A DNA stretch of 64,000 nt from Anthopleura xanthogrammica. Its lineage: Eukaryota; Cnidaria; Anthozoa; Actiniaria; Actiniidae. Below are positions 28,789 through 38,700 of this stretch, piece by piece. A program made the translations under genes and the position numbers. The stretch spans positions 4,725,376 through 4,789,375 of the forward strand of contig OZ025224.1 of NCBI GenBank assembly GCA_964019055.1, in the 5' to 3' direction. How positions within the stretch are numbered: the first letter of the stretch is position 1; each line of letters opens with the position of its first letter. The notes under the pieces are model-generated. The model was not told the origin of the DNA. It did not search any database and worked only from the letters and a program-made list of their open reading frames with translations.

Positions 28789-31242
28789 GTCACCAGCTGA
28801 TCTGAAATAGTGACGTAGAAATGACGTCACTGCAAAACTGAGATGTCATGAAGCCTAACCTACAAAAGTTTATATCTGAGATAAATCTAGATTTTAAGGA
28901 GAAGTTTTTGATATTTTGTATGCATTTAGTATGATATACATATTTGAATGGGAAAATAGGATAAACAAATAACCGTTAATGACCGAGTCGCCGGGCTACT
29001 AAGAATAACTCCTCAATTTTGCAAAGTTTGTCGATTCTGATTGGCTAATACTTTTTCTCAGATCAGCTGAGGCTACACCTTTGTTGCATAAGGTTTAAAA
29101 GGAATCCACATTTTGGGATATGGAATCTGCACTTCAACATGTTAAATACGGTGTCAATGATGTTACAAATTAATATGAAATCCAGGATGCAGCTCAAGAT
29201 GTTATTTAACCAGAAGAGATAGATCTAATAAATAACATCATATGATTATCAATGAAATACCTATATTTCTTTATTTCAAAAATTAGATATTTTGATATGT
29301 GAAAATAACATCACTATGGTAACATACTTCTTATAGCAGAAAAAAGCTCGAAAAAAGCTCTTTCTTTTCTTTTTCATTGAATTGCTAATTATATAATAAA
29401 CAGAATATTACATGGGTGCTTGGAGATACGAATTTTATCTTCTCGTGTTGAAAATCAACAATAAACAATCAAAGATAAAATTCGTATCTTTGCTTGCCCA
29501 TGTAATCTCCTCTATATATTTTGCATTTGTAGTTTTGGTTCAAGAAAACATGGATCTTGTTTTTACCCCTTTGATGGAAGAGGGGGCATTCTGGCGCATG
29601 CGTACCTTCCTCCAAATGGTGACATACACTTTGATGACGATGAACATTTCACAGATGGTACTTACTCTGGTAGTAACTTGTTAAGTGTCGCTGTGCATGA
29701 GATTGGCCACGTTATTGGTATCGGACATTCCAGCGTGGAGAACTCGATCATGAAAGCGCAGTTAAGTGGTTATGATTCTAACCTTAGCTTACATGCTGAT
29801 GACATCAATGCTGCAGCCTATTTGTACGGTAAGTGGAGGGATAGATGTAAGGATGGAAGGATGGAAGGATGGAAGGATGGAAGGATGGAAGGATGGAAGG
29901 ATGGAAGGATGGAAGGATGGAAGGATGGAAGGATGGAAGGATGGAAGGATGGAAGGATGGAAGGATGGAAGGATGGAAGGATGGAAGGATGGAAGGATGG
30001 AAGGATGGAAGGATGGAAGGATGGAAGGATGGAAGGATGGAAGGATGGAAGGATGGAAGGATGGAAGGATGGAAGGATGGAAGGATGGAAGGATGGAAGG
30101 ATGGAAGGATGGAAGGATGGAAGGATGGAAGGATGGAAGGATGGAAGGATGGAAGGATGGAAGGATGGAAGGATGGAAGGATGGAAGGATGGAAGGATGG
30201 AAGGATGGAAGGATGGAAGGATGGAAGGATGGAAGGATGGAAGGATGGAAGGATGGAAGGATGGAAGGATGGAAGGATGGAAGGATGGAAGGATGGAAGG
30301 ATGGAAGGATGGAAGGATGGAAGGATGGAAGGATGGAAGGATGGAAGGATGGAAGGATGGAAGGATGGAAGGATGGAAGGATGGAAGGATGGAAGGATGG
30401 AAGGATGGAAGGATGGAAGGATGGAAGGATGGAAGGATGGAAGGATGGAAGGATGGAAGGATGGAAGGATGGAAGGATGGAAGGATGGAAGGATGGAAGG
30501 ATGGAAGGATGGAAGGAGGGATGGATGGAAGGAGGGATGGATGGAACATTATATTTGATAATCGTCAAGATGGTTGCCTTTAGTATTACTTTCCCCAAAT
30601 AACATGTTGTTCAAATTGATTCTTTCCAAACCATCAGAAGGACCAACTGTAGTACCACCAGAAGTAAAGCCCAGTAAGTATATTATAGTACGAGATGGAT
30701 GCATGGGGAAACAATGACAATCCATGATAAATATAATATATGGTGAATATGGCAATACTCATGCTTGCGAAAAGTAGATGTATATATATATTCTTCATAA
30801 TGGTAGACGCAAGCCCGGGGGGGGGGGGGGGTACTCCCTATAATGGACTATACGGGGATGCTCCGTGTACCTTTTTCAGGCCGAAGGTATAGAAAAGGGA
30901 TGGGAATTTGTGAATTTTGGTATAAAAAGGGGTAGTTTTTCTTCGAAGGTATATGAAAGGGGTACTTTTTTGCTGAAATTTGGTATATACAAGGTTTAGG
31001 GGTCGAGAGTCCTGGCGGAGCATCCTCTTATCAAACGACCCGAGGTACCAACCCCCCCCCCCCCCCCCAGAACATAATAAAATACGGTCTACTAACTACT
31101 TCTATTTCGATCACTACAGCCTGCTCTGACAAATATTCGCCCAAAGTTTGCAGAATCTTCAAAAGAATCAATTTATGCAAAAAAAACATATATCCGGGTT
31201 AATTGTCGTAAAACATGCCACAAGCCTGGGACAAAGTGCTAA
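6778..31242 (+). CDS. Matrix-metalloproteinase-like protease with ShKT domain, gene A (giant intron, broken last exon)
   Basis: Secreted M10-type zinc endopeptidase. Exons: 6778-6876 (signal peptide, LLCLVLLTC core), 7210-7396 (propeptide, helix [12 protein letters not shown], cysteine switch PRCGFPD), 7628-7838 (RVKR processing site and N-terminal catalytic domain), 29533-29828 (zinc site), 30638-30673 (Pro linker) and 31120-31248 (ShKT). The exon phases match those of genes B and C, which supports joining the two halves across the 21.7-kb intron. The zinc site [13 protein letters not shown] is intact; the Met-turn region reads NSIMKAQ where B and C have NSVMYPQ. In the last exon the frame meets TAA at 31200-31202 after three of six expected Cys, giving about 303 residues; the rest of the domain lies one frame over and ends at 31242. 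The start was chosen for its signal peptide. The cause of the frame break (sequence error or real mutation) is open. Confidence 0.8.
8158..8464. repeat. Large foldback element with 99-bp arms and TA-repeat flanks
   Basis: Arms at 8217-8315 and 8333-8431 are reverse complements with two mismatches seen, separated by a 17-base loop. (TA)n runs flank both sides (8158-8176 and 8431-8464). The two opposed ORFs over it (containing [13 protein letters not shown]) are the same sequence read from each arm. It lies in the giant intron of gene A. Confidence 0.9.
8640..9060. repeat. Short direct repeats and TATGTATATG minisatellite
   Basis: The words CGCCCCGGTCGAGGTAT and CTTATATTTAT occur twice (about 8680-8714 and 8791-8823) around a GC-rich island. 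A 10-bp TATGTATATG tandem repeat runs at about 8953-9050. AT-rich degenerate sequence continues to the start of the large array. No gene is seen. Confidence 0.7.
10304..11357. mobile_element. Composite foldback/TIR element, array copy 1
   Basis: Left part (about 10318-10452) is a palindrome running from CATGGAAAGTGC to GCACTTTCCATG. Next is an 894-bp element at 10464-11357 whose ends are near-perfect inverted repeats: TTATTATATTCATACCGAG on the left and CTCGGTATGTATATAATAA on the right. Inside are two diverged tandem copies of a roughly 205-bp module and repeats of TTCTGATTGGACGTATCG. The 108-residue ORF inside has no recognisable domain. Confidence 0.85.
11927..12980. mobile_element. Composite foldback/TIR element, array copy 2
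   Basis: Same as the copy at 10304-11357, displaced by exactly 1,623 bp, with no difference noticed by eye. The displacement includes about seven minisatellite monomers, so it arose by duplication of the array segment and not by a second insertion. Confidence 0.88.
28793..29070. mobile_element. MITE with CAGCTGATCTGA inverted repeats, copy 1
   Basis: Terminal inverted repeats CAGCTGATCTGA at 28794-28805 and TCAGATCAGCTG at 29058-29069. A related copy in the opposite orientation is at 40399-40682. This copy directly abuts the last (TTA)n of the minisatellite. It has no coding capacity. Confidence 0.85.
29408..29505. repeat. Foldback hairpin just upstream of the zinc-site exon of gene A
   Basis: Arms at 29408-29441 and 29472-29505 (about 34 bp each, few mismatches, core AAGATAAAATTCGTATCT) enclose a loop of about 30 bases. 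The right arm ends 27 bases before the exon that starts at 29533, so it covers the expected branch-point region. Confidence 0.85.
29533..29828 (+). CDS. Zinc-site catalytic exon of metalloproteinase gene A
   Basis: The acceptor is TTTGTAG and the donor GTAAGT at 29829. The exon encodes the [10 protein letters not shown] calcium/zinc loop, [13 protein letters not shown] with three zinc-binding His and the catalytic Glu, and ends [13 protein letters not shown]. It is 296 nt, the same length as the matching exons in B and C. The frame is intact. Confidence 0.92.
29851..30545. repeat. (GGATGGAA)n array, about 83 perfect units
   Basis: An 8-bp unit runs without visible interruption from 29851 to about 30514 and then degenerates to GGAGGGATGGAT words. 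It begins about 22 bases after the donor of the zinc-site exon. It is open in several frames on both strands, giving false proteins of 229-301 residues (WKDGRMEG or SFHPSILP repeats). Confidence 0.97.
30814..31072. mobile_element. MITE with CCCGGGGG-run TIRs, copy 2
   Basis: It starts AGCCCGGGG with a long G run and GTACTCCC, and ends GGTACCAACCCC with a long C run. The interior has TATAGAAAAGGGATGGGAA and GGGGTCGAGAGTCC, shared with copies at 3834 and 50957. It occupies most of the intron between the linker and ShKT exons of gene A (30674-31119). Confidence 0.88.
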
Positions 31243-31248
31243 ATGAAG
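31120..31248 (+). CDS. ShKT exon of gene A, frame broken at an A8 run
   Basis: Acceptor CACTACAG ends at 31119 and donor GTGAGT follows at 31249. In the frame set by the upstream exons, three Cys codons are read, then TAA at 31200-31202. Beyond an eight-A run at 31179-31186, the sequence resembling the second half of the domain (as in gene B) lies in another frame and ends at a stop at 31240-31242. The protein would therefore carry half an ShKT domain. Confidence 0.75.
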
Positions 31249-31300
31249 GTGAGTATTGCTATGGCGCATTGCGTCTTTTATTTACAATCAGTAAAGTTAT

Positions 31301-33354
31301 AGCGGAGCTCCCGCGCGGGCCGAAGGCCCGCGCGAGCGGAGCACCATACTTAAGAAAAAATGGTAACCCATCGAGTTGATTTTTCATGGCTTGATTACGT
31401 CATCACCTTGTCCATACATACATACATACATACATACATACATACATACGTCCGTCCGTGTACCACTTTGCACAGGGTTCCCGCGCGCTTTGCTTACTCA
31501 CAAATGCACAGAAAAATTGCAATAATGTAGTCAAAGATGGATCAAGAAGTATTTTTTCTTATTTTTGCAATGCGAAAAATACGTTTAGTCGAAGTCATGT
31601 CTGTCTTAAAGTGAACAAAAACAATTTTTCGACTTTAGCGACTTGCTAAAGAAGATTTAGCGAGGGAAAGCGAGGGAAGATTCTTAATCTTACGATGAAG
31701 TTTCGTGACTGAAACTTCAGTGAGAGAAAAAGTGGCCTGTAGACCAGAAAAACCTGATTATACTGCAAGAATGATATTTCAGTTCCGTAGAAAACACTTC
31801 ATAGAAGGTAAATTCATTAATTTTAACTAATATTTCGTAAAAAATCGACAAGAAATGTGTAAACTAGCTGGAGAAACTCTCAGACAAGCCAAGGACGTTG
31901 GTTCGGCAAACATTGTCAGAAAAACTTGGATAGTTTGTCGTTTTTACTGCATTCTAGATTTTTATCATCTTTTTCTTCAATACTTGTGAACCAAAAAAGC
32001 GATATTTGAAGCTTTGATCTTTTGTTTTTGATCCCATTTCAAGAAAAAAGGCTAAGACTTAGTAAAAAGACTTAGTTCTTTGAAAGAATATATTTGACGG
32101 CCAGCGAGCCTCACGCGAAGTCAAAACAAGATTCCAGTTTCATAATCATATGAATATTTTGACATTTTTATAGATAATTTATTTTAATGTTGAATGAAAT
32201 ATGAAAAAGGAATACATATCACACCAAACATTTGCTATTTATCGGGCTTTTCCAGCTATTACTATTACACAATCGCAAAAATGATGAGCTTGTTTTTATT
32301 TATGGATAAGCTTATGTTTTTGTAAGATATTTCGCTCGATAATAAAGTTAAGAATAAATCTGAAAAAAAAACTTTTCAAAGACCAACTTACTAACAATGA
32401 AAATTATTATCTTGCATTAATGAATATGTCTCTTTTTACTTGTGAAGTTCAAGTGAATGTAAGCTTAATCTTATCAGTAATATTTTTCGACAATTTTCAG
32501 TGTAGTTCACTTTCCACCTAAAAAACTTATAACTTTGATTACTAAGATTTGCTGAATAAAATCCTTTGTTCTATACATGTATTCATATGTTCTATAATCT
32601 ATAATTATTTTTCTTCGAATTGAAAAGTTTTCTAATGCTTTTGAAGGCTTAAAATAATGGTTTTTCTTTTAATTTTTCCTCCTGGATTCCGCTAAAATCA
32701 AACGAAGTGGTAACGCTATAACCAGCGTTATGCCGCGTCACACAATTTTTCTTTACAACTTTATTGGGCAATAGCTGTTAATGCAATATATGAAAATAGT
32801 TTAAAGGAAAAGTACATAAATAAAACTACCCAATAGGAAAAGCGCGAACGGGACTCTAAGTCCCATGCTAGGCACTTCCCTTGAGGACAGACATTATATA
32901 AGTAAATGTAAGATAATATATATATATTATAATAAGTAAATTTGTTCTTATCTGTGACACGGACACTCGCGAACTAGTGACCATGTGCAAGGCAAGTCGA
33001 TATCAAATAGACTTTCTAGGAGAGTGCAGTAATTCAGCCTTAGAAACGATTTGATTTGAATGTCGAAAGGCTGGTCAAAAAACTAATTAACATTAGTAGG
33101 TCCTGTTATAAACTGATGTAGAAAGTTGTCACCCACAAGATGACAGAAGATGTCATCATCCACACGCCCTCCAGAGTTTATGGGTGCATTAGGATCAATA
33201 GTCCAGTCGATAGCAGGAAAGTTGAAGTCCCCAACAAGGATGATTTGGCATGATTCAGTTGTACCTTGAAGTGCAGAATTTAGTTCATGTAGGACATCAG
33301 GCGTAGAATTGTCACGTTTTTAGCACTAAATATACTATTTATGGGAGCTCCGCT
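31301..33354. mobile_element. About 2.05-kb element with 12-bp inverted ends AGCGGAGCTCCC
   Basis: AGCGGAGCTCCC at 31301-31312 is matched by GGGAGCTCCGCT at 33343-33354. Just inside the left end is a GC-rich hairpin (CCCGCGCGGGCCGAAGGCCCG) and a (CATA)n run at 31413-31449. The interior is AT-rich with no transposase recognised. A retrotransposon endonuclease fragment lies near the right end. No convincing target-site duplication was found, so the limits are provisional. Confidence 0.55.
33083..33313 (-). pseudogene. Non-LTR retrotransposon endonuclease-domain fragment
   Basis: On the minus strand one frame is open for 76 codons, from about 33313 to a TAG at 33083-33085. It carries IILVGDFNFPAIDW, the conserved Asn/Asp motif of LINE apurinic-like endonucleases (CR1/L2-type), followed by a GDNFLHQ segment and TGPTNV. 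There is no start codon and no reverse transcriptase nearby, and the frame breaks where the ILDLV segment would be expected, so this is a dead fragment. Confidence 0.8.
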
Positions 33355-33424
33355 TTTAGGCAGTGCCTAAATCTATATATTATATCTGAATCCTCTCCAG
33401 GTTTGTTTGTTTTTTAACTTGCAA

Positions 33425-33740
33425 TAAAAAATAAATTAAGAAATAAAGTAAGCTTTATTTGACGCTTTACAGCGTGGGACAATAACAACAGGGCGGCTCC
33501 AACTAAGTAAAAGCCCGAATATCGAATGGGAATTTTAAAGTTTGTTTTTAAGGAGGGAGAAAAAACTGACAATCCGGAGTAAAACTCGCGAACTAAGCAC
33601 AGCAGAGAACAAAGAAGCAGCTCTACGCACTACACCGAGCCCAGCCTGGGAATCGAACCCGGGTCATAATGGTAATATGATGGTCATAATGCCGCATTAG
33701 CTGCGTATACAACCCTTGCTCTTTTTTTTTTTTTTTTTTT
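33425..33740 (-). repeat. Probable tRNA-derived SINE, inverted
   Basis: On the minus strand the box-B-like word GGGTTCGATTCCC (about 33647-33659) follows an A-rich start and is followed by CAGGCTGGGCTCGGTGTAG. The tail contains AATAAAGCTTACTTTATTTC. No complete cloverleaf was derived. The assignment rests on box B and the overall layout. Confidence 0.5.
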
Positions 33741-33769
33741 TTACACAAGGCTAGAAACGTATGAAATAA

Positions 33770-33845
33770 AGAGGAGAAGAGAAGAGAAGAGAAGCGAAGA
33801 GAAGAGAAGAGAAGAGAAGAGAAGAGAAGAGAAGAGAGCTGAGAG
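33770..33845. repeat. (GAGAA)n microsatellite
   Basis: Tandem GAGAA/GAAGA units. The 93-residue minus-strand ORF across it is an artefact. Confidence 0.85.
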
Positions 33846-33899
33846 AAGACTGAAAACATAATAAAATATATATAAATATATAGTCTTATTCTTATTAAG

Positions 33900-35770
33900 A
33901 ACAATGTTACTTTTCAGGTTCTCGTGACTACAAACAATATGGTTATTTCAGCAATTCAGTAGTACTTTTATCGATTATGTTAATACAGACACCTGACAAA
34001 CTGGGGAAAAAAACAAATAAAACAAAAAGAAATGTAACGACAATAACTACATGTAATAAATAATATTAAAGTGACAAAATGGTCATGCAATAAAAGGTTG
34101 TTGTGATTGTCGTGGTTTTTTTTCGAGGAAAAAGCTTTGTTGCTTGGCAACGGGGTATAGATTGTCCCATTTATTACGTTGAAGCTGCTATATGGATGGC
34201 CTAGTTATATGCGCGTTCTACGCAGCTCTGACGGCATACACCTTGCTAAACGCGCCCTGGTTGGTTGAGAACCGTGCTGTATTAGCCCTATATGCTTTTC
34301 TTAATACGCCTATGCATGAGGTCTGTAGTCTTGATTTCGCTGATTAACTTTAGGAATCAAGTGGGGTCTTGAGCCCTTTATCAATATATCAGTTAATTTG
34401 GGAAGTATAAGCAAAACCTAAGTATAACTAGGCTTAAATGTGCGGCGGAATACACCGATTCCGAACATGGCGGACATACGCGATTTTCCTGGATCGAGGA
34501 GGCGAAAACGAGGCAAGTCAGTCGTCCGTGATTTGTGGGAAGCTGGCTTTTCCCCTTAGACATCACTAAAAACGATTCTTAATGGATGTAAACACCATGT
34601 AAACACCATGTAACACCAGTAACAAAGATGAAGCTTGCACACAGATAATGAATTACTGACTAGCCTATGTTTTGAAAACCATTGTTGATACAGATTACTG
34701 GGATGTGCTAAACTGATAACATCGGATCATCGTTAAAAATCTCTCAAAAAGGTTTAACTTCTACATCGACAAGGTTAGAAGTTTTAAATTTTGTATAAAA
34801 GCATTGTTGAAACCTCAAGTGTTTGATTATTTTTGATAGGCCTGTCATTCATATTAATTTCAAAAGCTAAGTCGGGCAAGAAGAAACGGCGTATACGTAC
34901 TTCGATAACTTCGGCCGCTCGTAGAAAATCGAAAACTAATTTACCCAAGCTAATTTTAGGCCCAAATCAATAACAACTCCTCTTCTTTTACTACCGTAAA
35001 TATCAATTGATTCTAATATTTCGGCCTTAGTAAATTTTCCTCTTGTTTTGACGCTACGTTTACAGTAAGAAAAAGTACTAGTATGGCTTATGCCGAGAAA
35101 ATTCGACATAAATATATTCCACATTGTAGTGAAATCTTTGTTAATGATAGTAAATAAAGTATAGATAATAAGTAAAATGAATATGATGTTATCAATACCA
35201 AACGCCCTACGAATTAGCATAATTACCCGTTCCGACTAAAATCCTTATTTCTCAAAAACAAAAAAAATATTTTCGAAAAATCAAATACACCACGATGATT
35301 GGGACATAATAGTCTATCAATCCTGAAAGTTTGAGGGAAATCGATTTTTTTTATTTGCCACGATATGTTTGAGTTTTACTGATATCCTCTCTTAAATATC
35401 TTACAGTAAGTGTAAATCAGTCAGGAACAACGAATCAAATTAATATCTTATGGATTAAGTCCACTAAACGGTATAAACGTGAATGGGAAACGATACGGGA
35501 AATTCGAAGCCGTACCGTAGCTTTACCGTATATGCTAACTTAATCGTAATTATACGCGTTGTGGTTGGCTGAGATACTTGACGATGGAAACCCTTTTCAT
35601 TTTACGGTATCTGACGCTTGACGTTTTACCTTGGCCTTGAATTATAGATAAGACTAACAAATGTAGTCATATCACCAGCTGAACCACAAACAACAAACCG
35701 TGACTTGAAGAAAAAAAAGCAATCATGTTCTGATGTAGCATTTGATCATATTGGCTAGAGTTAGTAAGCT
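33900..35770. other. Intergenic region between metalloproteinase genes A and B
   Basis: No gene is supported. A 94-codon minus-strand ORF (34936-35220) with one hydrophobic stretch has no recognisable domain or splice context. The rest is AT-rich with scattered short inverted words typical of old MITEs. Confidence 0.5.
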
Positions 35771-38700
35771 ATGGCGGCACTAAAGGTTTTTCTCCTGTAT
35801 TCATTGCTTTTGCTGACTATCAAGCTTTCAGTTTCATTCTCGCCAAAACATGAAGATGTGTCTTTTGCAACGGTATGGATTGAAATTTGTGTATTTAAGA
35901 TTTAATTTTAATATATTAGAACCATTGTTGAAAATTAGCACATCATGCAGTGAATATAACCTTGACTGATGGTCATAACTATTTCAATTTTAGTCCATTT
36001 CAAAGGTGTCATCCTGAAAACTAGCTAGGTTAAAAGAAAAGAAAAGAAAAGAAAAGAAAACAGAAGAAACGTTGATAAATAGGGGAAGAATGAAGTTCTC
36101 TCCTCATTTGGTTCTTAAAAACTCGATAAAAATTTCGAAAATTTCAAAATGGCTGCCGAAAACTCGAACAAAAAAAGCATTCCAATTTTCCACCTTATAA
36201 TGGAAAGCCGTTACTGCCAAAAGCCGAGTTTTCGTCAAGACTTTTAGGAACTCGTCGAGATCGCAATAACAATGGAGCTGAACTCGACAGTGTATTTGCT
36301 AAACTCGACTAGGAGTATGAATAATTCAATCTACATGAATATATAGGGTGGAGATCTCAATAACAATGTAATGGAACTCTACAGTGTATTTGCCAAACTA
36401 TAATTCAACATATAGTGTGGAAAACTTAACAAGTTACGACAACTCAATGGCTTTTGGCAGTAACGGCTTTCCATACTTTCTCGACTAATTTTACTTTAAA
36501 ATCCATTCCTGCTTAGTTTAATTGTTCACGAGCTCATTAGCTTTTGTAATATTCTCCTTTACAGAAATACTTGAAGCAGTTTCACTACATCTCTCCTCTA
36601 CGTACCGGCAACCATGACTTAAGAACAGCTGTCGAACTCTTCCAAAAATTCATGCACCTGCCCGTCACTGGTAACATTGACGAAACTTTAATTACGGAAA
36701 TGAAGAAGCCTAGATGTGGAGTTCCAGATTATGACGGTTTGTAATTATTTAAATGAAAAAAAATAAATAAATAAACAAACAAACAAACAAACACAAACAT
36801 TGTAATTGTAAACAAAATACGCGGCCGATATTTTGCACGCTGAAACAAGGTGGAGGTCATAAAAAACTAGCGAGAAATATAGAGGGACACGTAAAAGACG
36901 TATTGACAATAGAATACCAGTCGCTCAAGACAGATATTTTCAATATACAAGACAAGATTCGAATGGAGATATTGGTTTTTGTATTCGAATCTGATGGTGA
37001 AAATCTAGTGATTGAGTTTCCTGTTTTCAATACTACTGGAAGCCCAATTTTAATGGTTTTGTTTAAGTGGCAGTCCCGCTAAAAGCGGTCCACTCGGTTT
37101 CGGGCCATGTAAAGGATTTCCATGATCTTCTGTGGATGAATAGACTTTGGTACCAGTAATTAATATTATATTTTATTATATACATACCGAGATTTACTCA
37201 GTAAAATCCTGTGTAATAAATGTTCGTTCGTTCACTTTTCCAAACCAATCACAAGGCGCGTATCGCTTTTTCGCGTGTGAGAAAAACGATACGTCCAATC
37301 AGAAGCCACGTACGGCTTTTCTTCACGTGTGAGAAAAACGATACGTCCAATCAGAAGCCGGCAGCAACGGGCTCCACTGCTCTTTCGTGTGAGACTTTCG
37401 ACTAAACTAGAAAGTTTGAGTTCAAAACATGGATGAAAATATACTTTAGACGACGAAACCAAAGAGAAAATCGATGAAATACTAATAGTAGAGCGGAGGA
37501 AAAGCTGACCGAGATGTAAATCTAGTGGAAAAGTTCTTTAAAATGTATTTTAAAAACAACAACGAGGAATTGAAAGGCAGCTTTGCCGTGTAAGAAGGCG
37601 ACAGAAACTTCGGTAAGCTTTCGCAATCATTCATGGTGTAAACTAAAAGCCTAGATGTTGAAAAGGATTAAACTTAGAAACCGAATTAGAATTTAATAAG
37701 AATAAGTTTTTATTATGCTTGTAAAACAGCGTTGTAAAATAAAGAATTATTGCAATATGATTTTTAGTTTGGAAACTGAGCTTTGTTTACAAACTTTGTA
37801 AACTAAAATAGTCTCTAATTCAAACCAAATTGAAAATCTCGGTATGAATATAATAAAAAGAAAACATCATGGAAAGTGCTTTGTACAGTTTTTATTCACT
37901 CGTTTCGTATCATAAAACTCGTGAATAAAAACCGTACGCGCGCACTTTCCATGAAGTAATCTCTATATATAATATTAGTATGGGTAATAATATGGTTTCG
38001 AGTTCAATTTGGGATTATTAATTTGCACGAGTGTGTTTTTCGTAATATTTCAACAACGAGTACGAGTGTTTCATTAGAGTTTCTAAACACGTGAAAACAT
38101 TTGAAAGCACGAGGCCGCAGGCCGAGCGCTTTTATTGTTTTCGAGTGTTTGGAAACCCTAATGAAACACGAAGCACGAGTTTTTGGAATGACTTCTCAAT
38201 CGAGAAAATAATTCATTATGCAGGAATGGAGATAGTTCTTTATACTATTGTACGTCATTCATTATGTTGCCTGGGATTATGAGAGTTCTTTTGAATTCCT
38301 CTCGTGCGGAATTTAGTTGATTTCGAAATACTGAAGGGCTTATAAGAAGTGTTACGGAGTGCTCACTGGAGTGAAGCAGTTGTATTCTCTTTTAAGAGAA
38401 TAAAAGTGTAATTTCTGATCAACATATGCAGAGTATTTGGTGGCGTGGGAATAAAAATTTTGTTCAACACTAGTTTGCCAACGAAAAAAAATTTGGTTTC
38501 AAGACCGTTTTCGGAAAATATAATTTGCACTGTGTTACACTTTTTTGCACTGTGTTACAGATTTTTGCACTGTGTTACACTTGAACTGCACTTCTCCATG
38601 CCAATCAAATTCGAGTATTTTTTTCATGTATATCATCATATATTATATTACACACTCGATTGCAGAAACGTTGTAGTATACATTTATGCATATATATAAA

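Noticed and set aside
29678..30583. 301-residue ORF fusing the HEIGH exon to WKDGRMEG repeats
   Set aside because: The exon ends at a good GTAAGT donor at 29829 matching genes B and C; the rest is translated simple repeat.
29789..30598. Minus-strand SFHPSILP repeat proteins
   Set aside because: Pure translation of the GGATGGAA array on the other strand.
34936..35220. 94-residue minus-strand ORF with a hydrophobic segment
   Set aside because: AT-rich composition, no recognisable domain, no splice or promoter context.
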